Shown here: one piece after another, positions 32,601 through 43,056 of the stretch | How positions within the stretch are numbered: position 1 is the stretch's first letter | Layout: each line of letters begins with the position of its first letter | DNA from: Mytilinidion resinicola | Taxonomy: Eukaryota; Ascomycota; Dothideomycetes; Mytilinidiales; Mytilinidiaceae | Reading direction: 5' to 3' | DNA: 64,000 nucleotides | Assembly (NCBI RefSeq): GCF_010093595.1 | Contig: NW_022985466.1 | Span: forward strand, 102,339-166,338 | Notes under the pieces: model-generated | The model's input: the letters and a program-made list of their open reading frames with translations, nothing else | Databases searched by the model: none | Told to the model about the DNA's origin: nothing | Made by a program: the position numbers and the translations under genes

Positions 32601-34798
32601 CTTGTCCTGTACCTGAAGTCTTCACCGACATCAGTAACTATCGATCAGACCTCTCCGCCGGGACTTGGCGACTGCTCACGGTTATGGGGCCGTCTTCAAA
32701 GATACCCGACAGTGCGTTGGAGCAGATTGCCAACACCTACTCCTCAAAGTATACCGCCTATCCACAGTATAGCGGCTTCACCAACACGAGTGAGCTAAAA
32801 GACAGCATTCACATGGTTGAGACTTTGGATGAGTTCAAGGATTACGTTTCCAAGTTCCAGAACACCCTTTACCCCGGAGGCATTTTCATGTCAGACCCGC
32901 CGACTTTAGCTTACTCTATAAGCTACGACAACAACGGCTATGATGGTGTTCTCATGCAAAACATGCTTAATATTATAGTGAGCGGTGTTCCGATATCTAC
33001 CGGATTTGCCGACTTCCAACAAATCTCTATGCCGGACATTGTGGACTTCAATGTCCTTGCATTCATAATATATTTTGGCCTTATCATGGTTGCATATCCG
33101 GCCTTCTTCGCATTGTACCCGACTACTGAGCGAATTCGAAATGTGCGATCGATGCAGTACTCCAACGGCGTAAGACCGCTTCCGCTCTGGCTGTCTCATC
33201 TCGCCTTCGACTCTTGCTTCATCATCGTCATTTCTGCTGTGTGTACCGGTCTCCTATCCATCGCCACGCCAGCTTGGTTCAGCATCGGGTGTCTCTTTGT
33301 TGTCATGCTCCTCTACGGAATCACGGCTGCTCTCCTCAGCTACGTCATCTCCATGTTTGCACCGTCCTCGGTTGCAGCATGGGCTCTGGCTACATTTAGC
33401 CAGCTCGTCTTGTACTTTGTGTACTTCGGCGGCCTGATCGGTATCAAGTCGAACTCCCTCTTCATTGATCTTCTCGGCGAGATCGACAAGATGCACTGGA
33501 CTGTTGGGCTCATCTCACCCGCCGTCAACCTTCTACAAGCCCTGTGTATCGGCCTCTCTCAATTTGCGCTACTATGTCATAAAGAGGGTACCTCAAACCC
33601 AGCAGCAATCACCCTCTACGGCGGCCCAATCCTCTACCTCATCCTCCAAGCCATATTCCTCTTCCTCCTCCTCCTATGGTGGGACAGCGGCTTCGTCCTC
33701 CACTCCCCCTTCGCCCGCACCCCCATCCATTCCAAAGACCCAGAAGCCTACAATATCCTCCCTTCCAACGCCGTCGAGCTCTCCCACCTCCCCTCCCCCA
33801 TCGACAGCACCAACCCAGCCCTCCGCGTCGCCAACATCACCAAGCGCTTCCATAAGAACCTCGCCGTCGACGACGTCTCCTTCGCCGTGCACAGCTCCTC
33901 CATCTACGCGCTTCTCGGCCCCAACGGCGCCGGCAAAAGCACCCTCATCTCCCTCATCCGCGGCGACCTCGCCCCCTCGCCCTCAACCCCCCACCCAGCC
34001 ATCCACGTCGCCAACATCCCCGCCCTTACGCACCTCGCCGCTGCGCGTGCGAAGCTCGGCGTCTGCCCCCAGTTCGACGCCGCCGACAACCTCTCCGTGA
34101 CCGAGACCCTCACCTTCTTTGCGCGCATCCGCGGCGTCGCCGACGTCGCCCACAACGTCGCCGCCGTCATCGCCGCGTGCGGGCTGGGGCCGTGGGCGAC
34201 GCAGATCGCGGCGCGGCTGTCGGGGGGCACGAAGCGGAAGCTGTCGCTCGCGGTTGCGCTGGTGGGGAACCCGGCTGTGCTGCTGCTGGACGAGCCGTCG
34301 TCTGCGCTGGATGCGTCGGCGAAGCGGACGCTGTGGCGGACGCTGCAGTCCGTGGCGAAGGGACGGGCGGTGGTGCTGACGACGCATAGTATGGAGGAGG
34401 CGGATGCACTGGCGGACAGGATTGGGATTGTGAGTCGGAGGATGTTGGCGCAGGGGACGAGGGAGGAGATGCGGCGGGAGGCGGGGGATGCGTATTTTGT
34501 GCATGTGGTTATGAGGAGTGCGCCGCATAGTGGTGAGGGGGAGATGGAGGCGGTTAAGGGGTGGGTGTTGGATGTTGTCCCCGGGGCGAAGATTGAGAGG
34601 GCGACGAGGGGTGGGCAGGTGAGGTTTGAGGTGTCCATGGAAAACGCGCAGGGGCTAGGGGTGGAGGGGTTGTTTGGGTTGTTGGAGCGGGAGAAGGACA
34701 GGTTAGGGGTGGAGTTTTATAGTGTGGGGAGGGCGACGCTGGATCATTGTTTTGTGGAGATTGTGAGGAAGTATGGGGGGCAGGAGGATGAGCAGTAG
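29675..34798 (+). CDS. Full-length ABCA-type ABC transporter
   Basis: Five exons (29675-29857, 30059-31266, 31324-31557, 31623-31914, 31967-34798) give 1582 residues in frame. The order is TM1-NBD1-TM2-NBD2, as in the ABCA subfamily of lipid transporters. The first helix (about 28-45) precedes a long lumenal loop and a block of six helices ending near 450. NBD1 has Walker A G-P-N-G-S-G-K-S-T (about 500-508), signature L-S-G-G-Q-K-R-K-L and Walker B V-C-C-V-D-E followed by V-S-T-G-L-D-P. TM2 again has a large loop. NBD2 has G-P-N-G-A-G-K-S-T (about 1289), L-S-G-G-T-K-R-K-L and V-L-L-L-D-E-P-S-S-A-L-D. The C-terminal 1.1 kb switches abruptly from C-rich to G-rich coding near 34,180. Substrate probably lipid, by family. 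Membrane (vacuolar or plasma) location is inferred. Confidence 0.95.
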
Positions 34799-34859
34799 GA
34801 GGATTTGGAAGGGGGGTTCATGTTCAAGGCGGTTGCCTTCCTATTTGTCCGGATTATTC

Positions 34860-35160
34860 TGAGGTCGTTGAAGTACTCCATACAGTGGTAAGCGAGTGGA
34901 TATATTCTGTTATGCAAGTCCTCATTCATAAGGTCATGGCTTTGCTATTCGTTTCTGCACAGATATGAAGATGTTGGTGTAAGTAGGGCCTAATGCACAG
35001 GGAATAGAACTCTGAATTATGTGTAGATCGTTTTGAGGTTATCGAAGCACGTCAAACGAGTTGAAGCCGTCAGTGTAGAGCAAGTCCTAATCCACAGGGT
35101 GAAGAACTCTCAATTGTGTGTTGATCATTTGAGGGTGTCGAAGCTCGTGTAACAGCGGCA
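34860..35160. repeat. Two-unit direct repeat, ~100 bp apart, 3' of the transporter
   Basis: The phrase CCTAATGCACAGGGAATAGAACTCTGAATTATGTG (about 34989) recurs as CCTAATCCACAGGGTGAAGAACTCTCAATTGTGTG (about 35088). Both are followed by a GATC.TTTGAGG.T.TCGAAGC.CGT stretch. A third, weaker TTCTGAGGTCGTTGAAG.ACTCCA phrase lies near 34855. The last phrases recall the inner right half of MITE family A. No coding role; the spacer to 35326 has no gene. Confidence 0.6.
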
Positions 35161-35326
35161 CGCATATGGAAATGTGAAGAGAAAGCCTGATTCTATTGGA
35201 TTTTTTGAAGCTTATGTACTGAGGCCGTGTATCAGATGGTGATCCATCTGTCCTTGCACTACTGATGATACCCCCAGGCATCCTCCCACGCCACTCGGAC
35301 AACTCCAGCTTTCCATGGCACCCTAC

Positions 35327-36574
35327 TCAATTCCTGGCTCCGTACGTTCCGTTGGCCTTTTGAGAGCGTGTGACGGGTTCGTTGCGGGCGGGCAGCGTCT
35401 TGGCCGCTGAGGTTCTAGTCGGTTGGGTTCGCTTTTTGGGGGGAGGTACGGCAGCTTGAGCCGCTCCTGGGCGGCGTTTGGGTGGTCTAGAAGGCTCAGC
35501 TTCTGTTGTTGATCTTGGCTGTGCCACCGTCGCTGTACCATCCTCGTCTTCCGCTTCACTTTCTTTGGTGCCGTCGAGGTTGGTGAGGGATTGCCAGTGC
35601 TCATTGATCAGTGCATCCGCTTTGATTTTACCCTCCATCCCTCTGAACCTACCCACGAACATGCTCAGTCGTGTCATCTCCATGAGCACGGCGGGAATGT
35701 CGCCCTTGTCCCTGAGACTCCTAATCAGACCCTCCCAGGTTTGCATTACCACTACCACAGTTTCTTCCAGACCTGTCGCAGCAGCCATCCGAGCTAGAAC
35801 TAAAGGATCCGTAATCCGGGCTCGAAGCATCTGGGATAGCTCTTGGGATAGTTTTTGGGTATCGTCATTGTCTTGTGCCAGTTGCGTCATGAACGTATCG
35901 GTGACAAGCTCGAAGAAATTGTTCAGAGGGCCTCCATTCCGCGCGTACTTGTAGTTGAACCAATCGAGAGACTTCGTTGCCGGATCCAGTAATGCGTCTT
36001 CCTCCTCCCCAAACTTTTTGATTTGGTCGAGCACGTTGAAGTCGGCCATAGTGAACTTCGGCAGGTTCGGGAAATCTTCGAATTCATAGCGAGCGTTGGG
36101 GTCAGAGTTATTGGAATATTCTCTCTTTCCATCTTTCCAACAGCTCTCATGGTCGTTCCTTCATATCGGTAAGCTAAAGTTTCTCGAACGCTTGAATTTG
36201 CTCGGATAGATTATACCAGAAACGCCGAGGAAGACGCCCGTACTTCACCCAGCATCCGCCACTTAGGTTTCCCGTGCCGTAGTGATGGTGTCGAACCGCG
36301 GATGGACTCTTGAACTTTTTCATGCAGAGACCATGGTAGTAAGGTCCCTTTTCTGGTTGTTAGTAGGATCTCCGAACTGCTGAAGTAGTTTGTAGAAGCG
36401 TACTGGTCTATAGCCGGCTAAGGATTCGGTACCCGTGTGATCCTCGTCATCGTCGTAGCCATCGCCATCCTCATCATGACCTCTGCCAATCGTGGCTTCG
36501 CCGTCAGTTTCGTTGTTGACACCGCCGTTGGCATCGGATTCGATTGTCTGGTGTCCGTGCGACGCTGTGGACAT
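35327..36574 (-). CDS. Hypothetical nuclear-type protein with acidic N-terminus and basic C-terminus
   Basis: Three exons (36574-36433, 36352-36217, 36158-35327) join to 369 residues. They use GTACCG...CAG (branch CTACTAAC) and GTATAA...AAG introns, and the long central frame confirms the joins. Residues 30-47 are acidic (D-E-D-G-D-G-Y-D-D-D-E). A Trp/Cys/Tyr-rich block follows (C-W-V-K-Y-G-R-L-P-R-R-F-W ... C-W-K-D-G-K-R-E-Y), then N-P-x-x-R-Y-E-F-E-D-F-P and a helical region. The tail has P-P-K-R-R-P-G and P-P-K-K-R-T, likely nuclear-localisation signals. I do not recognise the family. The order acidic stretch, aromatic core, helix, basic tail suggests a chromatin or RNA-associated protein, but that is speculation. 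Confidence 0.8.
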
Positions 36575-36884
36575 GGTTGAAGGTGGTGAGTGGACTTCGA
36601 GGTGGAGTTTGACTGGAGGTGAGGTGGAGATTGCCTTGAGGTGGGTTCAGCGTGGGCGTCTGGCGGGAGTGGGGAGCCTTGTTTTGCAGCCGGCGTTAGG
36701 AATCACGTGAACCACGTGAGACTCGCTTAGCACAACGCCGTCCCACAAATGAACCTCGCTTCTTCGACGGTCTTGCCGCACGACATTAGCAACACTAATC
36801 CATCATTTGTCGCCACCTGCACGCCTCTCTTCTACCTCCTCAACTAAAACTCCATCGCACTATCTACTCGAACGCACAGTCTCC

Positions 36885-37283
36885 ATGAAATCATATCCAT
36901 CGAGTAAGTCATCTACCCCGCATCCAACGCTGCCATTCATCAGAAGCCGGTCTCACCCAGCCCTTCCTAGACCAGGCTCTCACCATGGCCTCACGAATAT
37001 CGCCAATCTCGAGCCTTCTTCTCCCTCGGCTTACGAGTCCTTGGCCTCCCGGCCTGCATTGATAAGTTTCACCGGGAAGTTCCCCGGACGTGGCTTGCCG
37101 CTACTCTTCCTCTGGCTCTGCGTGGTGCCTGGGGCGACCGGATTGGGCACGCTGCTCATGAAACTCACTCTTCAGTTCACGCAGAGGTCTGTACAGTGCC
37201 TGGAGCGATTCCTTACAAAGTTCAACGATAGAGAAGGTCACCAACCTCCAGCAAGCGATAGGGCGGTGTCGTGCAGCTCCTGA
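36885..37283 (+). CDS. Small hypothetical protein with one transmembrane segment
   Basis: The frame is open from about 36807; the first ATG is at 36885 and gives 132 residues. The N-terminal 60 residues are Ser/Pro-rich. A hydrophobic segment at about 71-92 (L-P-L-L-F-L-W-L-C-V-V) is followed by an amphipathic helix. A GTAAGT donor-like site at about 36903 leaves open that this is part of a spliced gene. No family recognised. It is divergent from the minus-strand gene ending its promoter near 36575. Confidence 0.35.
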   Translation: MKSYPSSKSSTPHPTLPFIRSRSHPALPRPGSHHGLTNIANLEPSSPSAYESLASRPALISFTGKFPGRGLPLLFLWLCVVPGATGLGTLLMKLTLQFTQRSVQCLERFLTKFNDREGHQPPASDRAVSCSS

Positions 37284-37446
37284 AGCGTCCACTTCTTGAA
37301 TGACACTTTCCAGTCTGTGCCTCCGTCCGCCTGCGCGTTGGAGTGACTCAATCGTGTTGGCTTTTTTGAGGGTCACCCTACAGTCTGTGCAGGCGGGAGT
37401 TTGCGTTGATCAAGACCACTGAAGGGGCCCCACCGGGCAGTTTATG

Positions 37447-38010
37447 CAGCTCTTCACATAGTAGTGGATGCTACCCAGGCCTGTTAGATCTGAAACTCTT
37501 GCTCCTTAGCGCCTGGAGGATGGATAGCGACAGCGAGATGTTCCACGTTAGCGGGATGTCTCTCGGCAGCGATATATCCTCCGATAGCGGGAGATCCCAT
37601 GTTAGCGGGATGAGTCAGCGCTCGTACAAACTTCTCTGGTGCTCTGCGAACAGTGAGCTTCACATAGTAGTGGATGCTATCCAGGCCCGTTAGATCTGAA
37701 ACTCTTGCCCCTTAGCGCCTGGAGGATGGATAGCGACAGCGAGATGTTCCACGTTAGCGGGACGTCTTTCGGCAGCGATATATCCTCCGATAGCGGGAGA
37801 TCCCACGTTAGCGGGATGAGTCAGCGCTCGTACAACCTTCTCTGGTGCTCTGCAAACAGTGAGTTGCTACTACTGGGGAACGCTCGTGAGATCTGCTTCT
37901 CTCGTGCTCCTGCGCCTGGAGGATGCATAGCGACAGCGAGATGTTCCACGTTAGCGGGATGAGTTTAACGTTCTTACGGACTTCTCTGGTACTCTGCACA
38001 AGGTGAGTTG
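37447..38010 (+). repeat. Tandem repeat, 206-bp unit, exon-plus-intron-like (2.7 copies)
   Basis: Units begin CGCCTGGAGGATGGATAGCG at 37510 and 37716 (exactly 206 bp apart), with a shortened third unit at 37913. Each has a 143-nt stretch ending GCGAACA/GTGAGC, then a 63-nt intron-like spacer ending CTTAG. The 143-nt part is open in one frame and encodes M-D-S-D-S-E-M-F-H-V-S-G-M-S...H-V-S-G-M-S-Q-R-S-Y, a Ser/Asp-rich peptide with an internal H-V-S-G-M-S repeat. Because 143 is not divisible by three with matching phases, splicing unit to unit would break the frame. Confidence 0.85.
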
Positions 38011-38699
38011 CAGCAAAATCTCATACCTACCGATGGTACTGCAACCTCCAAATGAAACCGATCGAGCAACACTTTGAACACCGAACCGCGCCAAATTCCA
38101 CAACTTCCTTCAACAAAATCTCGAAACACATACACCCTTCAGTCACGCGGTATATCCAACGATCGTTCCTCCAGAGTCGTAGCCTTAATTGGAGAAAACT
38201 CTTCTAGGACGTTCTAGGGATTCGGATTTCGGCTCTTCATTCACGTATATAGCTCTATGTAGTTCTCTTTTCCCCTTCTTCAAATCTTCTCGAGGTTTCC
38301 ATGAGGGGGTTTTTAATGAGGCTACTATTCACTCCCCAAAGACTTTTTCTGCGTGATGCAGTGATTTGTGACTGCATCTAGAATTCTTTGAGGGTATTGA
38401 GGTAGCTCAAACAGCGGTAAGCATTTGTAGGTCTGTTCTCCTTTGGAGGTGAAGATTGCAACCCCCAGCGTGTAGCTTTTACACAGTATTAAAAGATTGT
38501 AAACAAAGCCGCTTTAGGAAAAGACTCTAGATCCTCAGTGTCGGAATATCGGATCGTATTCTACGTCTAATTCGCGGTGTTAAGGCTGTCCCACCCAATT
38601 GTAAATTTTGGGAGGTGCTGAGGACGATAAACAACACTACTAAAATGTAAAATCTTCACCTCTTAGCATAATAACTTAGTTAGGCAGACCGGTAACGGA
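38011..38699. other. Intergenic with degenerate repeat pieces
   Basis: Near 38388-38432 a TTTGAGGGTATTGAGGTAGC stretch followed by TCAAACAGCGGTAAGC resembles the inner right half of MITE family A in a decayed form. No gene recognised. Confidence 0.4.
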
Positions 38700-38990
38700 A
38701 AGTATAGTGGCCTCGGTACTGTGTCATCGATGTTTAAGTATCAGCAAAGGAGGAAGTGAGGATTTTCGGGGCACGCAAGCTGACATAGAATATGATTTGA
38801 ATCAGCTCTTAGCGGGAATCACAGTTGCTTCATGCCATCACGGCCAAGTTCAAGTGGAGAAATCTCATGTCGAGATGGTAAATTGGGTGTTTCGCGCAGT
38901 ACGATTGCACACCTATGGAGTACGGTACATTGGTAGTCTTCCCAGATCTTGTGGGCCCTCGAACCCATCTCCAACAGACCAATTTCTAAC
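38700..38990. repeat. Left member of a diverged duplicated segment (partner 41325-41560)
   Basis: Blocks in the same order in both segments: AGTGGCCTCGGTACTGT / AGCGGCTTTGGTACTGT, GGAAGTGAGGATTTTCGGGG / GGAAGCGATAGCTTTGGGGG, GCACGCAAG / GTGCGCAAG, and AATCAGCTCTTAGCGGGAATCA / AATTAGCTTCTTACGGTGATCA. A 129-codon plus-strand frame (38707-39096, no ATG at its start) crosses it without a known motif. Confidence 0.55.
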
Positions 38991-38993
38991 GCC

Positions 38994-39690
38994 CTATGCG
39001 GGATACAGTGGTGAGGTGTCCAAGTTGGGCTTGCCTCTTTGTGGTACTATGTCAGCCGATAGTTTGTCGAAGTGTATCGAGGCCAAGGGAACTTGACGTC
39101 CCCTGAGTGCCAGCAAGACGTGGAGGTCTTCATCGCTTCCATAGCGGGTAACGAGATCCAAGGCGATGCTAAAGACTTTGCTAGTCTGTCGGATATCTAT
39201 CATGGTCCTGCTTTGAAGATGCTCGACGGTGGTCACCATGAACTGCTCCATGGTATTCGGATCAGGCGTCGATATCAAGACTTTCATCAGCTCGTGCTCG
39301 ATCTTCGCCGTACTAGCTTTATCTCTCTGCGTATTGCTTGATAGCCTTGATCAGAGTGGTGTAGAAATGGTGTTCCGTGCCTTCGAGATGTGACAGGCAG
39401 CCTCCGATAATGTCTGTTAAAGCTCCCTGACTTTCCATCTCGTCTTCGTTGCACAGATGGGACAGCTCGAGTTCGGGACGGTGGTAGGTTTGGCGTTTGA
39501 CTTAGTGCGACCCTAAGAAAAGTAAGCTTTTTGGGCCGAGCAAGAAGTGATAAGGCGGCTGTCCGTGAACGCCTCCATATCACCCTGCAGCTTCCAACCT
39601 CTATTCACCCTGAAGAAGCGAAAAAGCATTGATATAAAAGAAGAAAGTCAAAACAGAACTCGCCTTCAGGTCTGGATGTAGTTCGTCAAG
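38994..39690 (-). pseudogene. Unknown minus-strand gene remnant
   Basis: Three stretches read like protein in order. The first is N-N-H-L-P-S-L-D-E-L-H-P-D-L-K, ending at a GCGAGT donor-like site (about 39676). The second is T-Y-H-R-P-E-L-E-L-S-H-L-C-N-E ... F-Y-T-T-L-I-K-A-I-K-Q-Y-A-E-R. After a one-base frame change near 39335 comes the third, A-S-T-A-K-I-E-H-E-L-M-K-V-L-I-S ... L-V-T-R-Y-G-S-D-E-D-L-H-V-L, ending at 38994. The composition is helical and soluble. I recognise no family and no start codon. The frame change suggests a dead copy, but an alternative exon structure cannot be excluded. Confidence 0.4.
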
Positions 39691-39699
39691 CGACGGAAG

Positions 39700-40018
39700 G
39701 TGGTTATTAGCGGCTATTGATCAAGAGGTGGAGAGAGGTAGATGAGGGGAGGAAGGATCAAGGTAGGCTACGTTATAGGAAGACTTTGTGACGCCAAGAT
39801 GCCAGTAACTAGCACGGACACGCTCATGAATTTACGTGCGACGTGAAGTTGACAGCCGTGACTACCGAGCTACCTCTTGACTCATCAGCTACTTGTTTGC
39901 GGCGGTCCTCCTGACGACGGTATCGACAGAACAGCAGTGACACCCAGCCGCCCCGGAATCGGTCCATTCGCTCATCTAACCACTTGCGCGACCCAATCTC
40001 CGAGGTCGGTTAGCTGTC
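39700..40018. other. Intergenic, nothing recognised
   Basis: Spacer between the minus-strand remnant and the plus-strand pseudogene; no motif seen. Confidence 0.35.
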
Positions 40019-40086
40019 TCTGTGTCATCGCTCTCTCTGTGTCATCGCTCTCTCTGTGTCATCGCTCTCTCCGTGTCATCGCTCTC
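40019..40086 (+). repeat. 17-bp minisatellite, four copies
   Basis: TCTGTGTCATCGCTCTC is repeated four times head to tail, the last copy with one change (TCCGTG). It lies about 90 bp upstream of the ATG at 40173, so in the presumed promoter or leader. Confidence 0.95.
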
Positions 40087-40172
40087 TCGCAGCTAGCTGT
40101 ATCAACTACACATCAACACCACGCAGTGGCCACCCTCGGCGTCTCCTCCATACATCCACACCCCCGCTCAAA

Positions 40173-41138
40173 ATGGAAGAGCATCCGACTAACGCCGCCG
40201 CCGGCCTAGGCGCCCTGCTTCCGCCACCGAGCTCATCGCAAGCACCCGTGCACCCCGTGGCCTCCCATTCTGCCAGGCAAGATCGCATCAAGGAACATGA
40301 GCTGGCTGTCATGGACGGGGAGTCTCTCAAGGAACTAGGCATGAGGCTCAACTAAGGCCAAGATGCTCTCTCGCAGTTCTTACACATCATCTACAATACT
40401 TTCCAAGAACAGCGAGCAAAGGCGCTGGTCTCTTCAGAGGCGCATATTGAACCCATCCTTCAAGGCATTCTGCAGGAGGTTCTACAATGCCTTCAAGTAA
40501 ACACTACGGCAAAAGTCCTATTCAGTACTCAAGGAGAGCATGAGATCTAGGAGGACCTTCTCGATCAGATGATTCTCGGCTTGCTTCGCTACTGCGAGGC
40601 GGATATTCTTGTCCCGAAACTCAGACTTCTTGGAGCCACCGACCGGGCCCGCATGGAGCTTCTCGATGCGTACTCTTGCAAAGTTTGGTTGCTACTTCTT
40701 ATGTTTGTCACTGTCTACAAAAACAAGAAGTTGACGCAAGAGTGCCTTCGGTTGCAAGAGCAGTTTCTTGGACCCAGCCTTGCGTCGATCAGGCAAACAG
40801 GAGTACTCAATCTTCCACCTACCATCACCAAGCGGCAGCAGAAGAGACTACCGAAGATGACATCACGAGAAGCTGACCAGCGTCGTCGTCGCAGCCAGGA
40901 ACGACAGGCTCGATGGAGCACGACGAGCGGAGTATTTATGCATCCTGGGTTTGGTATGCATGGCGTAGTGCCCTCGGAGCTGGCACCATCGTACTTGGCT
41001 TCTGGAAAGCCAGCTGGTTCTTTGCATGCCCCTGCTGACCCCAGCTTAGCAGTCAGGACCCGCACCGCATCGGAGAGAGAGGAACAAGACAGCCAAAGGG
41101 AACAATGTGGGCGAAAGCGGTTCAAGTCTGAGCTGTAG
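40173..41138 (+). pseudogene. Unknown-family gene with two in-frame stops of C-to-T type
   Basis: One frame runs from ATG 40173 to TAG 41136-41138 (321 sense codons plus two internal stops, TAA 40353-40355 and TAG 40548-40550). The frame is otherwise uninterrupted and protein-like throughout. The N-terminus is Ala/Pro/Ser-rich. A helical central region with hydrophobic L-L-x-x-M-F-V-T-V-Y-K-N-K-K and Q-E-C-L-R-L-Q-E-Q-F-L-G-P-S-L follows. A basic segment (K-R-Q-Q-K-R-L-P-K ... D-Q-R-R-R-R-S-Q-E-R-Q-A-R-W) precedes an Arg/Glu tail. CAA to TAA and CAG to TAG would each need one C-to-T change in a CpA context, the preferred target of repeat-induced point mutation. No family recognised. Confidence 0.6.
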
Positions 41139-41324
41139 TAGAAAGTGCGGAATAGGCCGGTGGGAGAGGCGAAGGGGTTGCATTCAAAACCTCGACACGG
41201 AAAGGGAGGTATGGACATGGTCTTTAGTACCTATAGAGGTGTTGAGGAACCACAAACAGCACCAACAAAGTAGAACTATTTCATGTTCCAGCACAGGAAA
41301 TCAAGGAAGCGTTTTGCGACGGAG

Positions 41325-41560
41325 GTTATAGCGGCTTTGGTACTGTAATGTGGTTTTAGTTATGGCAGAGACGGAAGCGATAGCTTTGGGGGTGCGCAAG
41401 TGCTCCGGTACCTTCGCCTGAATTAGCTTCTTACGGTGATCATAGGACTCAACACCATCAAGCTATGACAAATTGGGGAAGTCAAAATTGTGAGTTTGCA
41501 TATCGAGTGCCCTGCGCAGTTTGGATGCAAAAATATGCAGTAGATTGTCCTATCTTCCCT
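41325..41560. repeat. Right member of the diverged duplicated segment (partner 38700-38990)
   Basis: See the partner for the shared blocks. This copy is the more degraded and carries no long frame. The two copies flank the minus-strand remnant, the minisatellite and the 40173 pseudogene. Confidence 0.5.
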
Positions 41561-41849
41561 GGCCCGGGACTCTTCCAGCGACCACATCCTTTCTCACGAA
41601 ATTCCAACTCCATCGCCATAAGCCATTCACAATCGTACAGTCCCCAAATCAGGCCTTCATCTTTGTGGTGCTACTTCCGTCGACAAGTCATGGGGGTGCC
41701 CCGAGCCTGACTGGAGCTCGCTCAGCTCGATTGCCTCGCCGAGCTATGGGAGCATTGAGTATGCTTTTGGACTTCGGCGATCAATTCTGCGGGACACTAA
41801 AGAGTCAGCTTGTTGGGCTGAGCAAGAACTGAAACCATGCGTGCGCATG

Positions 41850-42500
41850 AATACACCAAACCAAACGGGCCATCCCACGGCGCCAGCCATGTTTGATCCA
41901 AGAGAATCGCCAGTGAGCGTCATGTGAGCCGTCGCCTATATCGCCGGCCTTTGATCTGGCGGAGCAAAGCTCCTCAGATTCGGCGCAAGGACGCGACCCA
42001 CAGTGAACACTGAACACTGAACGACTTACACTGAATCTTCAACGATGCCGACGCCATCTGGAAATGTAGCTGTGATGAGTGTACTAAGACCAGAATGAAC
42101 GTCGTGTATGCCGTCGCCTATTTCGCTTGCCATTATACGAGGAGCCATCATGCGAGGAGCACTTGACTCCCCAGGCTTGGGCGACAGCCGGGCGAGTATG
42201 ACTGAAGCTCAGCGCAAGGACGCAACACATAGTGAACACCACAAGACCCGCACAGCACTCAAACACAGGTCCAGTGAGCAGTGAGGATAACATGCGGATA
42301 CCGAGTGCGAACATCATGTGATCTGTAGCCCATATCGCCTGCCATTGATTTCGAAGAGCCATTGCGAAAGCTCTAGAGCAGACGCACTCCCCAGACTCGG
42401 CACAAGGCTCAGATCACAGTGGACGCACGGGGCACCAGACCGCAGTACCCAGATTCTGCTCACCCGGCGAGGAGCATGGAACGAGAGGAGTGATGTGAAA
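41850..42500 (-). repeat. Decayed tandem repeat B, about three units (minus orientation)
   Basis: Each unit holds, on the plus strand, a GTCGCCTAT.TCGC.(T)GCC.TT block, a CCC..(A)GACTCGGC.CAAGG block and a CACA.TGGAC/GAACAC block, near 41920-42010, 42110-42240 and 42325-42430. The third unit (42390-42470, reverse complement) matches 49995-50050 closely: GGGTGAGCAGAA.CTGG, GTGCGT.CA.TGTGATCTG and GAGCCTTG.GCC occur in the same order. No gene in this stretch. Confidence 0.6.
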
Positions 42501-42831
42501 GAGTAGGTCCGATGAGCAGGACTTGCCTTTGTGGAAACGTCGTAGGCAGCTCACCAAGAGCTGGATGGACAGTGGTCAGGTGAACTGTAACAGGCGGAGG
42601 AAGCTCGTCACCGTACCTGTTACGACGTCAGTCAACATCCGAGTAAGACTGAGCGGCGCAGAAGAATACTTGCCAGTGTGGGGTTGCTTTAGTGGATGAG
42701 TGGTGAAGAAGAGCGAGGTGGTGAAGTGAACGGCCAATTGGACATCGCGTTGGCCGCGGAACCTGAGCCCCACTCATTTTCCCAGCCACAGCAGCACTAG
42801 CCACACATTTCACATCATCCCCAGGTAAGTA

Positions 42832-43056
42832 CAGTACCAGGCCATAAGTTTGGGCACTCATTCTATTTGTTTGGGGTGTCATGATAGGCTATCTAATCCC
42901 AAACTAGGATTAAAATTCGACGCAGTGGAAATAGGGCTACCTTTTGACTGACCGAAGACATGCTAGCTGGGGTCCTCCTCACAGTGGTGTCGAGCGAGCA
43001 AGAGCGGAGCCCGATCCGTGAGGTGTCCGTGTGCCCTAACTTATGACTTAGTACTG
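42832..43056. mobile_element. MITE family A, full copy 2
   Basis: 225 bp flanked by TA (42830-42831, 43057-43058). The left end is CAGTACCAGGCCATAAGT followed by TTGGGCAC; the right end GTGCCCTAACTTATGACT followed by TAGTACTG is its inverted counterpart. This is the best-preserved copy and defines the ends of the family. Confidence 0.92.

Noticed and set aside
33904..34638. 244-codon minus-strand frame
   Set aside because: Antisense shadow of the ABCA NBD2 region, caused by its high GC at third codon positions.
37447..38010. Functional multi-exon gene made of the 206-bp units
   Set aside because: The 143-nt exon-like part has incompatible start and end phases, so joining successive units brings stops.
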